Origin: an uncultured Bacteroidota bacterium
Lineage (GTDB): Bacteria > Bacteroidota > Bacteroidia > Flavobacteriales > Flavobacteriaceae
Direction of reading: 5' to 3'
Length of the DNA: 64,000 bases
Assembly: GCA_913047695.1 (NCBI GenBank)
Contig: CAJWUI010000001.1
Span: 248,001 to 312,000, forward strand
Of the stretch, positions 1 to 9,675 are shown one piece after another (the first letter of the stretch is position 1; every line of letters starts with the position of its first letter). A program made the translations under genes and the position numbers. The notes under the pieces are model-generated. The model was not told the DNA's origin. It searched no databases and saw only the letters and a list, made by a program, of their open reading frames with translations.

Positions 1-251
1 CCTTTCACATTTCTTGAACTATAATTTATTGAAGCTCCAATTTCGTTGTATAAAAAAACTGATGAGCCTGCGGGGTTATTAGCTATGGAGGATAAGTCAC
101 CTCCTAAAGCACCAAAAGCACCTGCCATTGATTTATATCTTGCTGAACCATTCAGTGATGATAATGTTAAAAAATTTAAGTCATTTAAAGTTTGGGAGTT
201 AACTGGATTAAAAAACAGTACACCAAGCCCTACATATAATAAGTTTCGCAT
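1..251 (-). CDS. OmpP1/FadL-family outer-membrane protein, N-terminal part (cut by window edge)
   Basis: Translating the minus strand from the ATG at 251 gives a signal peptide ending near VNSQ and then GSARYKSMAGAFGALGG and SSIANNPAGSSVF. This is the start of the Bacteroidota OmpP1/FadL/TodX beta-barrel family (often annotated 'hemin receptor'), which moves hydrophobic compounds across the outer membrane. An in-frame stop lies 18 bases upstream of the ATG; it is also the stop codon of the preceding lipoprotein gene, so the two genes are in the same frame and probably one operon. The C-terminal barrel lies outside the window. The family call is firm; the substrate is unknown. Confidence 0.85.
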   Translation of the reverse strand, partial: MRNLLYVGLGVLFFNPVNSQTLNDLNFLTLSSLNGSARYKSMAGAFGALGGDLSSIANNPAGSSVFLYNEIGASINYSSRNVK

Positions 252-269
252 AAAAAGTATTTCAAATAT

Positions 270-1670
270 TTAATGCGTACTTCCCCTTCCCCCAGATGAA
301 TTACTTCTTCCCGAAGAGGATCTATTAACGCCACCAGAATTAAATGTAGAATTACTTCTACTAGCATTGTAGGATCTGTTGTAAGAGCGATAATTAGTCG
401 AATTTTGTGGTTTTACTGTATTGTTTCTTCTAACGTTATCATTTCGAATCCTTGTATTATTTCTATTACCTCTATAAGAGCCTTTTTGTATACGTGAGTA
501 TGAGTATGAGGGACTCCGACTATAGTTATTGGTCTGACTACGAACTTCTTGAGGACTTCTCATAATAATAGAAGGAGTTCTATTTAAATTTCTTTCGACT
601 AAACGATTTTCTGTTTGTAGTCTTCTTGAACCAACTGATCTTTGATTTGGTGTTTTTAAAATATTTCGATTATTCTGCGAGAGACTAGACGATCTATTTC
701 TACTTATTGTATTATTGAAATTTCTGGAATTTCTTATTGAGTTATAAGTCAAATTACTTTTTATTCGACTTCTGTCATAACCTATAGATGAAATTCTTCC
801 GATTGACCCGCTTCTTCTACCAAGATTGAATCTAGTAATTGTTTTTTCGATGTTTTTTTGTCTTGAATTTACTCTATCTGATCTATTAATTAATTGTGAA
901 TTAGAATTTCTATTAGACCTCTCACCTCGACCAGAGCTAATTCTAGCTATTGTAGTTCTGTATGTACTCGATTCACCTCTTCTTCTGTTATTACCATAAT
1001 AATCATTAAATTGGTTATAGTTATAATATCTATTAAACCAATTATTTCTGCTTCCAAAACCAAATCCTAATCCGTATGGATTGTAGAAGCTGCCAAAGTA
1101 ATTGTATGGGTTATAAAACGTATCGTATCCTCTAAACCTCCAGAAGTCAGCATATCTCCCATAGGGACTCCACATCGGGAAATTTGACCAAGGACTTATA
1201 AATCCATTGAATCCAAATTGGAAGGGAGTGTTAAAGTAATTGTTCCAAAAGGGAGAATAATTAAATGCAAATCCAGATAGACCCCATAAATAATTTGGAT
1301 TATTATTGAACAAGATAACCTCAGTTTGTGATGGATTTTCTCCCCATGGTATTTGACTATTATTCAAGTCAGAATTTTTTTCATTGGGGTACTCATTTGA
1401 GCTATAGGAATCAATATCAGTAAAAAAAGTATTATTTCCATCTGAATTTAAGTATCCACTTTCGGCAGCATCTCTAAAATATTTTTCGTAGTAATCGCCA
1501 TTGTTAGCTGAATTATTTATATTATTTGCTCTACTATTTCTCGATCGATATATACCGTCACTATCATAGTAAGATGAGCCTTGAAAACTTCCACAGCCGC
1601 ATATAATTAAACTTGATACAAGTAATAAATGTTTTTTGCTAATTCCTGAAAATATTTGAAATGTTTTCAT
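270..1670 (-). CDS. Asn/Arg/Ser-rich lipoprotein upstream of the FadL-like gene
   Basis: 466 residues. It starts with a lipoprotein signal (LIICGCGS, lipidated Cys about residue 26). An acidic Asn-rich segment follows, then an aromatic Gly/Tyr/Phe/Asn-rich middle (about residues 110-225), and a long Ser/Arg/Asn-rich basic C-terminal half ending GRGSTH. I see no enzymatic domain. The composition suggests an exposed, largely disordered envelope protein. It ends 18 bases before the FadL-like gene, so it probably belongs to the same transcription unit. It diverges from proS across an 80-base gap. I do not recognise a named family, and the function is unknown. Confidence 0.75.
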   Translation of the reverse strand: MKTFQIFSGISKKHLLLVSSLIICGCGSFQGSSYYDSDGIYRSRNSRANNINNSANNGDYYEKYFRDAAESGYLNSDGNNTFFTDIDSYSSNEYPNEKNSDLNNSQIPWGENPSQTEVILFNNNPNYLWGLSGFAFNYSPFWNNYFNTPFQFGFNGFISPWSNFPMWSPYGRYADFWRFRGYDTFYNPYNYFGSFYNPYGLGFGFGSRNNWFNRYYNYNQFNDYYGNNRRRGESSTYRTTIARISSGRGERSNRNSNSQLINRSDRVNSRQKNIEKTITRFNLGRRSGSIGRISSIGYDRSRIKSNLTYNSIRNSRNFNNTISRNRSSSLSQNNRNILKTPNQRSVGSRRLQTENRLVERNLNRTPSIIMRSPQEVRSQTNNYSRSPSYSYSRIQKGSYRGNRNNTRIRNDNVRRNNTVKPQNSTNYRSYNRSYNASRSNSTFNSGGVNRSSSGRSNSSGGRGSTH

Positions 1671-1750
1671 AACGTTTCGTTTAAAATATTTGCTACAAAA
1701 GGTTTAATTTTGTCATGTAATATAACTACACTTTCTTTAATTCAAATTCT

Positions 1751-3223
1751 ATGCCAAAAAAATTAACATCAAGAGATGAAGATTACTCAAAATGGTACAA
1801 TGAGATTGTAATTAAAGCCGACCTTGCCGAAAACTCAAGTGTTAGAGGGTGTATGGTTATTAAACCCTACGGCTATTCTATATGGGAAAAAATGCAGTTT
1901 GAGCTAGATCAAATGTTTAAAAAAACAGGTCATCAAAATGCTTACTTCCCTCTTTTCGTACCTAAAAGTTTATTTGAGGCAGAAGAAAAAAATGCTGAAG
2001 GATTTGCAAAAGAGTGTGCTGTTGTGACTCATTATAGACTAAAAAATGATGAAAATGGAAAACTTATAGTCGACCCAAATGCAAAATTAGATGAAGAGTT
2101 AGTTGTTAGACCTACAAGCGAGGCGGTAATATGGAATACATTCAAATCTTGGGTTCAGTCCTATCGCGATTTACCTTTGTTAATAAATCAGTGGGCTAAT
2201 GTGGTAAGATGGGAAATGCGTACTAGACTTTTTTTAAGAACGTCAGAGTTTTTATGGCAGGAAGGACATACAGCTCATTCCACAAAACAAGAGGCCATAG
2301 GTGAAGCCAGATTAATGAATCAGGTATATGCTGATTTTGTTGAAAACTTTATGGCTATTCCTGTAATTCAGGGAGTAAAGTCAGCTAGTGAAAGATTTGC
2401 TGGTGCTGAAGAAACTTACTGCATAGAGGCTTTAATGCAAGATGGAAAAGCACTTCAGGCTGGTACTTCCCATTTTTTAGGTCAAAATTTCGCAAAAGCA
2501 TTCGATGTAAAATTCACAAGTGATTCAGGTAAATTAGATTATGTATGGGCAACATCTTGGGGGGTTTCGACTCGTCTTATAGGTGCATTAATTATGACAC
2601 ACAGTGATGATAACGGTTTGGTTTTACCTCCTAATCTTGCACCATATCAGGTAGTAATAATTCCAATCTATAAAAATTCTGTTGAGCAAAAAAGTGTTGA
2701 AAAAGTAGCTGATAAATTAATGAACGAATTGAGGGCCCACAATATAAGGGTAAAGTTTGACAATCGTGATAAACTTAAGCCAGGCTTTAAGTTTAATGAA
2801 TATGAGTTGAAAGGTGTACCATTGCGAATAGCAATTGGACCCAATGATATTAACCAAGGTACAGTCGAAATAGCAAGACGCGATAATCTTTCTAAAGAAA
2901 CTGTAAAACAGAAAGAGGTTCTTAGTCTTATTAAGAGTAGATTGAATGAAATCCAAAACACACTTTTTTTAAAGGCAAAAAAATTTCGTGAAGAAAATAT
3001 CACTTTTGTTGATAATTTTGAAGACTTCAAGAAAACTTTAGATAATAAAGGAGGCTTTATATCAGCACATTGGGATGGTACAAATTCAACAGAGGAAGCT
3101 ATTAAAAGGGAAACTAAAGCAACAATAAGATGTATACCCTTAGATACAAAAGAGGAGAACGGTGTTTGTATTTATAGTGGAAATCCGTCAAACAAAAGGG
3201 TGCTTTTTGCGAAAGCTTACTAA
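1751..3223 (+). CDS. proS: Prolyl-tRNA synthetase, short (archaeal/eukaryal-type) form
   Basis: 490 residues. It charges tRNA-Pro with proline in the cytoplasm. Class II core motifs are visible: motif 2 around [22 protein letters not shown], and motif 3 with [16 protein letters not shown]. The anticodon-binding domain follows (VVIIPIYKN), then a C-terminal zinc-domain-like extension that ends in Tyr (FAKAY), the hallmark of the short ProRS type without the bacterial editing insertion. Length matches that type. It is followed at once by tRNA-Glu and rpsT. The start ATG is preceded by an AT-rich leader with no obvious Shine-Dalgarno, usual for this phylum. Confidence 0.97.
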   Translation: MPKKLTSRDEDYSKWYNEIVIKADLAENSSVRGCMVIKPYGYSIWEKMQFELDQMFKKTGHQNAYFPLFVPKSLFEAEEKNAEGFAKECAVVTHYRLKNDENGKLIVDPNAKLDEELVVRPTSEAVIWNTFKSWVQSYRDLPLLINQWANVVRWEMRTRLFLRTSEFLWQEGHTAHSTKQEAIGEARLMNQVYADFVENFMAIPVIQGVKSASERFAGAEETYCIEALMQDGKALQAGTSHFLGQNFAKAFDVKFTSDSGKLDYVWATSWGVSTRLIGALIMTHSDDNGLVLPPNLAPYQVVIIPIYKNSVEQKSVEKVADKLMNELRAHNIRVKFDNRDKLKPGFKFNEYELKGVPLRIAIGPNDINQGTVEIARRDNLSKETVKQKEVLSLIKSRLNEIQNTLFLKAKKFREENITFVDNFEDFKKTLDNKGGFISAHWDGTNSTEEAIKRETKATIRCIPLDTKEENGVCIYSGNPSNKRVLFAKAY

Positions 3224-3270
3224 CTCAAGAAATGTTTTATTATTTCTCTACTGTAATAGTATTATTACTC

Positions 3271-3301
3271 TTGTTTAATAATATTATTACATGTAAATTT
3301 G
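3271..3301 (+). promoter_or_regulatory. Flavobacterial-type promoter for tRNA-Glu/rpsT
   Basis: A TTG at 3271-3273 lies 20 bases upstream of TAAATTTG at 3294-3301. This fits the Bacteroidota sigma-A pattern TTG - about 19 bases - TAnnTTTG. The tRNA begins 14 bases further on. It is the best match to the full pattern seen in the window. Confidence 0.6.
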
Positions 3302-3315
3302 CGCTCTAAAATTAT

Positions 3316-3387
3316 GGCCCGTTCGTCTATCGGTTAGGACGCCAGGTTTTCATCCTGGAAAGAGGGGTTCGACTCCCCTACGGGCTA
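3316..3387 (+). tRNA. tRNA-Glu (TTC)
   Basis: Complete cloverleaf. The 7-bp acceptor stem is GGCCCGT/ACGGGCT, with G1:U72. The anticodon stem CCAGG/CCTGG encloses loop TTTTCAT, giving anticodon TTC. The T arm has GGGG-TTCGACT-CCCC. The discriminator base is A and the CCA end is not encoded. It sits between proS and rpsT. Confidence 0.95.
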
Positions 3388-3406
3388 CTATTAGTTAATT
3401 AATTAT

Positions 3407-3661
3407 ATGGCAAATCATCAATCTACACTTAAACGAATTAGATCAAATAATAAAAAGAGAATACTAAACCGTTTTCAACACAAAACAACCAGAAACGCAA
3501 TTAAAAAGCTTAAAAGTATTAGCTCAAAAAAAGAGGCTATAAAATTGCTACCAGAAGTTATATCTCTTATTGATAAATTATCTAAAAAAAACGTAATACA
3601 TAAAAATAAAGCTGGTAATTTAAAATCTAAACTCACAAAACACGTTATTTCACTAAAGTGA
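3407..3661 (+). CDS. rpsT: 30S ribosomal protein S20
   Basis: 84 residues, very basic, beginning MANHQSTLKRIRSNNKKR and forming the alpha-helical bundle typical of S20. It binds 16S rRNA early in small-subunit assembly. Length is normal for the family. The gene lies 19 bases after tRNA-Glu and is probably transcribed with it from the promoter at 3271-3301. It converges with rho, 27 bases away. Confidence 0.96.
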   Translation: MANHQSTLKRIRSNNKKRILNRFQHKTTRNAIKKLKSISSKKEAIKLLPEVISLIDKLSKKNVIHKNKAGNLKSKLTKHVISLK

Positions 3662-3688
3662 GTAAATCAAATTTACAATCATTATAAT

Positions 3689-5218
3689 TTATGAATTCAT
3701 TGAAATTAGGAATTCTTCGTTATTCTGGGTCCTTGTAAATTTGTCATTAATAAATTCCATCGCCTCAACTGGGTTCATGTCAGCTAAATATTTCCTCATT
3801 ATCCACATGCGTTTTATTGTGTTTTCATCGAGCAATAAGTCATCGCGACGGGTACTTGAGGAAACCAAATCAATAGCAGGGAAAATTCTTCTATTTGCGA
3901 TGCGTCGATCTAATTGGAGTTCCATGTTACCTGTACCTTTAAACTCTTCAAAAATAACTTCATCCATTTTTGAGCCTGTCTCGGTTAATGCAGTGGCAAT
4001 TATAGAAAGTGAACCACCATTCTCAATATTTCGTGCTGCTCCAAAAAAACGCTTTGGTTTATGTAAGGCATTTGCGTCTACTCCACCACTTAAAATTTTA
4101 CCTGAAGCTGGTTGAACTGTATTGTAAGCTCTTGCCAAACGTGTTATTGAATCCAAAAGTATAACAACATCATGACCACATTCGACCAATCTTTTTGCTT
4201 TTTCTAAAACAATATTTGCAACTTTTACGTGTCTTTCAGCTGGTTCATCAAATGTTGATGCAACTACCTCACCGTCGACATTTCTTTGCATATCTGTTAC
4301 CTCCTCAGGCCTTTCGTCTATCAATAAAATTAGTTGATATACTTCTGGATGGTTAGCAGCTATTGAATTTGCTATATCCTTAAGTAACATTGTTTTACCT
4401 GTTTTGGGTTGTGAAACTATCATCCCACGCTGACCTTTACCAATAGGACAAAATAAGTCCATAATTCTAGAGGAAATTGTACTCTGTTTTTCCGCAATTT
4501 TAAATTTATCTTCGGGGAATAGGGGTGTGAGATGCTCAAACGATACTCTGTCCCTTACAACTTTAGGGTCTAAGCCATTGATTTTATCTACTTTTATCAA
4601 AGGGAAATATTTTTCACCTTCTTTAGGGGGCCTTACCGAACCTAGGACTGTGTCTCCTGTTTTTAGTCCAAATAATCTAATCTGTGACTGTGACACATAT
4701 ACATCATCTGGGGAAGATAAATAGTTGTAATCAGATGATCTCAAAAAACCATATCCTTCTGACATCATTTCAAGAACACCTTCAGTTGCAACAATACCAT
4801 CAAATTCAAAGTCTGGTTGCCTATATCTACTTTTATTGTCTTTATTGTGATTATGTTCTAATCTATTGTTTGGTTTATTTTTTTGAGAATTATTTCTTGA
4901 AAAATGGCCACTATTTTGATTTTCTTTTTGATGATTACTTTGTCCATTGTCAGGGTTGATTTTATTTCTTAATTTCTGTACAGGCAAGATTTTGCTTATT
5001 GTTTTTTTCTCAAAATCAGCCTTATTGACTGATTTTAATTTTTCTTTGTTTTGAGGAGCTTGCTTTTGATCATCTTCTGGTTTAGAAGCAATAAAATCAA
5101 CTATTTGGTAAATCAAATCTAGTTTTTTAAGACCAGCCGAACCCTTCAGTCCAATATTCTTTGCTATACCCTGTAATTCTGATAATTTCTTTGTTTTAAG
5201 ATTTGCTAATTCGTACAT
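3689..5218 (-). CDS. rho: Transcription termination factor Rho, with Asn/Lys/Gln-rich insert
   Basis: 509 residues. The hexameric RNA/DNA helicase that ends transcription. The N-terminal SAP-like Rho_N region (residues 1-45) is separated by a low-complexity, Asn/Gln/Lys-rich linker (about 50-135) from the RNA-binding cold-shock fold (about 140-215, GYGFLRS). The ATPase core follows: Walker A SQPKTGKT (269-276), Walker [17 protein letters not shown]. The insert is a known Bacteroidota trait that makes the protein longer than the roughly 420 residues of enterobacterial Rho. Such disordered inserts are linked in this phylum to condensate formation; that role here is inference. It converges with rpsT and diverges from the DUF4293 gene. 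Confidence 0.97.
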   Translation of the reverse strand: MYELANLKTKKLSELQGIAKNIGLKGSAGLKKLDLIYQIVDFIASKPEDDQKQAPQNKEKLKSVNKADFEKKTISKILPVQKLRNKINPDNGQSNHQKENQNSGHFSRNNSQKNKPNNRLEHNHNKDNKSRYRQPDFEFDGIVATEGVLEMMSEGYGFLRSSDYNYLSSPDDVYVSQSQIRLFGLKTGDTVLGSVRPPKEGEKYFPLIKVDKINGLDPKVVRDRVSFEHLTPLFPEDKFKIAEKQSTISSRIMDLFCPIGKGQRGMIVSQPKTGKTMLLKDIANSIAANHPEVYQLILLIDERPEEVTDMQRNVDGEVVASTFDEPAERHVKVANIVLEKAKRLVECGHDVVILLDSITRLARAYNTVQPASGKILSGGVDANALHKPKRFFGAARNIENGGSLSIIATALTETGSKMDEVIFEEFKGTGNMELQLDRRIANRRIFPAIDLVSSSTRRDDLLLDENTIKRMWIMRKYLADMNPVEAMEFINDKFTRTQNNEEFLISMNS

Positions 5219-5352
5219 TAAGCTTAGTGATTATTGTTAAAATCTGAAATTGGTGTCAGACTTCGATATTAAAAGTGTTGTAGATAACAATAATACAAAT
5301 TTTATTTAAAATATTGAGTTTTAAAAAAAAATTAATTTTATAAAAAATTAAA

Positions 5353-5730
5353 ATGATTCAACGCATACAGACAGTTTATTTATTTTTAAGTTCATTTCTA
5401 TCATTCTTCATTTACAAGTATACATTCAAACTATTAGAAAGTACAATTATAAGTAAATCTCATTTTTTTTTGATTTCATCAATAATTTTATTTTTCATCA
5501 TTTTTTTATATAAAAAAAGAAGTCTTCAATCATTAGTTTGTTTATTGCTTATAATTTCAAACTTGGTAGTTTTTTTATTTGTAACATATTACTTTTTAAA
5601 TAAGATTTATCTCGATTCAGTTTACACTATACCATTTCTGATAATCGTCAAAAAGTTTCTTATTGTTTTGGCTCGTAGGTCAATTACAAGAGATGAAAAA
5701 TTAATTAGATCAATTGATAGGCTTAGATAA
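5353..5730 (+). CDS. DUF4293 family membrane protein
   Basis: 125 residues starting MIQRIQTVYLFLS, with four predicted hydrophobic segments and a basic C-terminus ending SIDRLR. This is the pattern of the Bacteroidota-only DUF4293 family, which commonly sits next to rho, as here. Function unknown. The last 21 bases overlap the 3' end of the converging metallophosphoesterase gene. Confidence 0.85.
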   Translation: MIQRIQTVYLFLSSFLSFFIYKYTFKLLESTIISKSHFFLISSIILFFIIFLYKKRSLQSLVCLLLIISNLVVFLFVTYYFLNKIYLDSVYTIPFLIIVKKFLIVLARRSITRDEKLIRSIDRLR

Positions 5731-6228
5731 TTTTTGACTGTTATTAAGTTCAATTATATTTAGGTTTTTGATTTTGCCTTCATCTAAAGTAAACTTTAAC
5801 ATTGTCCTTTTTTTGTGAAACCCACTTATACCTGCTGCACCAGGGTTAAAATGTATGTGACCATATTTTTTATCTCGCATAATTTTTAATATATGTGAGT
5901 GACCACAAATAAATAATTTTGGACTATATCTATGGATTATTTCTTTTGCATTATTATCATATCTACCAGGATAGCCAGCAATGTGAGTTATAACAACTCT
6001 AATTCCTTCACATTCAAAGACTAAAAATTTTTTAGTTAGCTCACGGACCCTTTTACAATCAACATTTCCATAAACTGCTCTAGTTGGCTTTAGTGATTTC
6101 AATTTGTCAATTACAATTGTATTTCCGATATCTCCTGCGTGCCAAACCTCATCCATGTTTTTCACATATGATAGAATATTCTTATCTAAATAGCTATGTG
6201 TATCAGAAAGGAGTAAAATGTTTTTCAG
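5710..6228 (-). CDS. Metallophosphoesterase (YfcE/MJ0936-like), probable CTG start
   Basis: 172 residues if started at CTG 6228. The N-terminus LKNILLLSDTHSYLD supplies the metal-binding DxH (residues 9 and 11). It is followed by HAGDIGN, GNVD, THIAGYPG and GHSH, the ordered ligand motifs of YfcE-type phosphodiesterases. The first ordinary start in frame is GTG at 6165 (ATG at 6156), which would delete DxH and kill the metal site. Between an in-frame TAA just upstream and 6165 there is no ATG, GTG or TTG, so CTG 6228 (or a nearby ATT) is the likely start. The 3' end overlaps DUF4293 by 21 bases. Substrate unknown. Confidence 0.8.
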   Translation of the reverse strand: MKNILLLSDTHSYLDKNILSYVKNMDEVWHAGDIGNTIVIDKLKSLKPTRAVYGNVDCKRVRELTKKFLVFECEGIRVVITHIAGYPGRYDNNAKEIIHRYSPKLFICGHSHILKIMRDKKYGHIHFNPGAAGISGFHKKRTMLKFTLDEGKIKNLNIIELNNSQKLSKPIN

Positions 6229-6329
6229 AGAAATAAGTTTAAGTTAGTTAAACATACTAAAAAATTTAGTCCGCAATTTAGTTTTTATTGTGTCAAAGAA
6301 TTAATTCAAACTATATTTGATTCAAAACA

Positions 6330-7091
6330 ATGAAGGTGCGTTTTTTTATAGACTTTTCATATAGAGGTACAAATTACCATGGTTGGCAATTTCAGTCAAA
6401 TGCCATAACTGTTCAAGAGAAAATGGAGATTGCGATGTCAACATTATTAAAAGAGCCGATAAAACTTACTGCATCTGGCCGAACAGATTCTGGCGTTCAT
6501 GCTAATAAAATGGTCGCTCATTTTGATATTAAATTTGATTCAAAATTGGCCAAGAACTTTTCATATAAACTTAATCAATTTTTACCTGAAGATATCTCAA
6601 TAAACTCAATAAAAAGAGTAAAAGATGACGCACATGCAAGATTTGATGCAATATCCAGGACGTACGAATATTTTATTAGCTTAAAAAAAACGCCCTTTGG
6701 AAACGATTTTCATTATTGTTTGGAACAAACATTAGACTTAAATTTGATGAAACAAGCTGCTAAGGTACTTTTAAAATACGATGACTTTGAGTGTTTCTCA
6801 AAGACGAAAACAGATGTCAAAACATTCAAATGTAAAATAAGCTTTGCAGAATGGACTCTTTTACGGAATGGTTACAAATTTAAGATAACAGCTAATCGAT
6901 TTCTCCGTAATATGGTCCGTGCAATTGTAGGTACATTGTTAGACATTGGTTTGAAAAAGAAAACTGTAGATGATTTATCAAAAATAATTGAAAATAAAAA
7001 CAGATCTTTAGCTGGCTTTTCAGTCCCAGCAAAAGGATTATTCTTAAAGGATATTAAATACCCAGATAATATTTACTTAAGTAATGAGTAA
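6330..7091 (+). CDS. truA: tRNA pseudouridine(38-40) synthase TruA
   Basis: 253 residues. It converts uridines 38-40 of the tRNA anticodon arm to pseudouridine. The catalytic aspartate lies in SGRTDSGVHA (Asp53). RTYEYFI and NRFLRNMVRAIVGTLL are also family motifs. Length is normal. The gene overlaps the next by 8 bases, so the two are translationally coupled; truA next to an MsbA-like exporter is common in Flavobacteriia. Confidence 0.96.
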   Translation: MKVRFFIDFSYRGTNYHGWQFQSNAITVQEKMEIAMSTLLKEPIKLTASGRTDSGVHANKMVAHFDIKFDSKLAKNFSYKLNQFLPEDISINSIKRVKDDAHARFDAISRTYEYFISLKKTPFGNDFHYCLEQTLDLNLMKQAAKVLLKYDDFECFSKTKTDVKTFKCKISFAEWTLLRNGYKFKITANRFLRNMVRAIVGTLLDIGLKKKTVDDLSKIIENKNRSLAGFSVPAKGLFLKDIKYPDNIYLSNE

Positions 7092-8853
7092 TTTAACCGG
7101 TAAAATTTTTGATTTTGAACTTTTTAAAAAATTAAAGGGCTTTATATCTCCTTATAAATTAACTTATCGTTTTGTTGTTTTTGCTGCTATTTCACTTTCA
7201 TTTTTTTCAACTTTAACACCTTACTTTTTAAAAATTATTGTTGACGATTACATCAGGCTAAAAGATTATTCAGGAATGTTATTTTTTATCATTCTTATGC
7301 TTACAACATTATTGCTAGAAGTTATTTTTCAATTTCTTTTTGTTTTTTATGCTAATTGGTTAGGACAAAGCGTAATAAAAAATCTAAGGCTAAGTTTATT
7401 TGATAAAATTATAAATTTCAAAATGGCATATTTTGATAAAACAGCAATAGGTCGTTTAGTTACAAGATCAGTGAGTGATATTGAAACAATTGCAAGTATT
7501 TTTTCCCAAGGCTTATTCATGATAATTGCCGACTTATTAAAAATGAGTCTTGTGATACTTGTTATGCTTTATGTTGACTGGGAACTATCACTGATAGTTT
7601 TTTCAGTTCTTCCGATAATCATTTATGCAACTAGACTTTTTCAAAAGTCTATGAAAAAAGCTTTTGAAGAAGTTAGATCTCAAGTTGCAAGTTTAAATTC
7701 ATTTGTTCAAGAGCGCTTGAGCGGAATCAAAGTAGTTCAAATATTCAACAGAGAAAAAATTGAGTACAAAAGCTTTCTTGCTATTAATGAAAAACATAAA
7801 AAAGCATGGTTAAAAACAGTTTGGTTTAATTCAATTTTTTTTCCAGTTGCTGAAATTGCTTCATCTGTAACTATTGGATTAATTGTTTGGTATGGTGGAA
7901 TGAATGTTGTCTCTGATGGAATGATTTCATTAGGTGTTATTTTTCTTTTTATTCAAATGTCACAGATGTTATTCAGGCCATTAAGGCAAATTGCGGATAA
8001 ATTTAACTCATTACAGATGGGTATGGTTGCTGCCGAAAGAATTTTTCGAATTTTAGAAACCAAAAGTAGCATAAAGAATAATGGTAGTTTGGTACCAAAA
8101 TCGATTCAAGGAAAAATTAGTTTTGAAAAATTGAAATTTTCATATGTTCCTGGAGAGACTGTGATTAACAATTTTTCTCTAAAGATCAGAAAAGGTGAAA
8201 GAATTGCAATTGTTGGCGCTACAGGTTCAGGAAAATCAACAATAATTAATTTGCTTTGTAGGTTTTACGATTTTAAATATGGCGACATATTAATTGATGA
8301 TATTTCTATCAAAAATTTTGATCTTTTTTCGTTGAGAAATCATATCTCAGTAGTGTTGCAAGATGTTTTTCTATTTGCTGACAGCTTATATAACAACATC
8401 ACACTTTTCAATGAAAAAATTAGTAGGGATAAAGTTGTAAATGCATCTAAGGAACTTGGTATTCACGAATTTATTGAATCACTACCAGGTGGCTACAATT
8501 ATAATGTAAAGGAGCGTGGAATAATGTTATCTGCAGGCCAGCGACAATTAATTGCTTTTTTGAGAGCTTATTTAATAGATCCTTCAATTTTGGTTCTTGA
8601 TGAAGCAACTTCATCGGTTGATAGTTATACCGAAGATTCAATTCAACGGGCAATCAAAACAATAACAAATGGTAAAACATCTATAATGATTGCTCATCGT
8701 TTGACGACAATCATGAACGCTGATAAGATTGTAGTTTTAGAAAATGGTAAAATTGTTGAGCAGGGTACTCATGAAGAACTGATTAAAGTCTCAGGTGGGC
8801 ATTATTCAAATCTTTATGAAGTACAGTTTTCAAAAAAGCTTTCTTCCACATAA
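7084..8853 (+). CDS. ABC exporter, MsbA/LmrA-type half-transporter
   Basis: 589 residues with an N-terminal six-helix ABC transmembrane domain (about 20-310) fused to an ATPase domain. Walker A is GATGSGKST, the signature is LSAGQRQ, Walker B is ILVLDEATSSVD and the H-loop is IAHRLTT. It works as a homodimer or heterodimer in the inner membrane, exporting lipids or drugs; the actual cargo cannot be read from sequence. It starts 8 bases inside truA and converges with cdaA 4 bases after its stop. Confidence 0.93.
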   Translation: MSNLTGKIFDFELFKKLKGFISPYKLTYRFVVFAAISLSFFSTLTPYFLKIIVDDYIRLKDYSGMLFFIILMLTTLLLEVIFQFLFVFYANWLGQSVIKNLRLSLFDKIINFKMAYFDKTAIGRLVTRSVSDIETIASIFSQGLFMIIADLLKMSLVILVMLYVDWELSLIVFSVLPIIIYATRLFQKSMKKAFEEVRSQVASLNSFVQERLSGIKVVQIFNREKIEYKSFLAINEKHKKAWLKTVWFNSIFFPVAEIASSVTIGLIVWYGGMNVVSDGMISLGVIFLFIQMSQMLFRPLRQIADKFNSLQMGMVAAERIFRILETKSSIKNNGSLVPKSIQGKISFEKLKFSYVPGETVINNFSLKIRKGERIAIVGATGSGKSTIINLLCRFYDFKYGDILIDDISIKNFDLFSLRNHISVVLQDVFLFADSLYNNITLFNEKISRDKVVNASKELGIHEFIESLPGGYNYNVKERGIMLSAGQRQLIAFLRAYLIDPSILVLDEATSSVDSYTEDSIQRAIKTITNGKTSIMIAHRLTTIMNADKIVVLENGKIVEQGTHEELIKVSGGHYSNLYEVQFSKKLSST

Positions 8854-8857
8854 ATTT

Positions 8858-9646
8858 TTATTCATTTAGATCCTGAATTAATTTTTCCTTCAACTCCTCA
8901 GGAGATTTAATTTTGATAAATTCACCATTCTTGACATACACAAGCTTTCCAGTTTGCTCAGAAATGACTATCACTAATGAATCTGTCTTTTCAGAAATTC
9001 CAAGTGCTGCTCTGTGCCTAAGACCATATCTAGAGGGAACATTTGGGCTATCACTAACTGGTAAAATAACTCTTGTGGCAATGATTTGGTTGTTTTCTAT
9101 CAAAATAGCACCATCATGTAATGGACTATTTTTAAAAAAAATACTTTCCAGGACTTGTGGGGTTAGTTTTATTTGGGTGAAATTACTCTCATTTAGTGTG
9201 AAGTCTAAGGAATTATTTTTTTGTAGTACAATTATCGCTCCCGTTTTCCTCTTTGACATTTCTGAGCAAGAATTAATCAGAACGTTTATATCTAAATTGG
9301 ATGATTCTCTACCTTGATTCAAAAATTTAAAATAACGAATAACATTTCGTCTATTTGTAAAATTTGTTGATCCTAGAAGTAATAAAAACTTTCTAATTTC
9401 TTGTTGAAAAACTACAATAAGTGCAAAAAAACCTACACTGATAAATTTTCCTAGCAAGTTACTTAACACATCCATATTTAACAGATCGGTTAGCTTCCAA
9501 ATAAGATATACTATGACTATACCTATAAAAATATTAATAGCAACAGTTCCCTTAACTAATTTGTACAAGTAGAAAAGTAAAAGAGCTACTAAGAGAATAT
9601 CAATTATATCGACGAAAGAAAAATCAACAAAATCTGCAATATTCAA
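8858..9646 (-). CDS. cdaA: Diadenylate cyclase CdaA (c-di-AMP synthase)
   Basis: 262 residues. Three N-terminal membrane helices (about 13-80) precede a DAC domain with the catalytic DGA (178-180) and RHR (210-212, GLRHRAALG) motifs. It makes cyclic di-AMP from two ATP at the membrane. The downstream position relative to folP on the same strand (29 bases) suggests co-transcription, an arrangement often seen in Bacteroidota. No CdaR regulator is nearby. The call is firm. Confidence 0.95.
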   Translation of the reverse strand: MNIADFVDFSFVDIIDILLVALLLFYLYKLVKGTVAINIFIGIVIVYLIWKLTDLLNMDVLSNLLGKFISVGFFALIVVFQQEIRKFLLLLGSTNFTNRRNVIRYFKFLNQGRESSNLDINVLINSCSEMSKRKTGAIIVLQKNNSLDFTLNESNFTQIKLTPQVLESIFFKNSPLHDGAILIENNQIIATRVILPVSDSPNVPSRYGLRHRAALGISEKTDSLVIVISEQTGKLVYVKNGEFIKIKSPEELKEKLIQDLNE

Positions 9647-9675
9647 CGCATTAAATTTTCACAAAATTAAAAAAA

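Noticed and set aside
46-273. Plus-strand open frame of 75 codons at the left edge
   Set aside because: The minus strand of the same bases encodes a clear signal peptide and OmpP1/FadL motifs; the plus frame is a shadow.
2668-3030. Minus-strand open frames inside proS
   Set aside because: Antisense shadows; proS is fully conserved in the plus frame.
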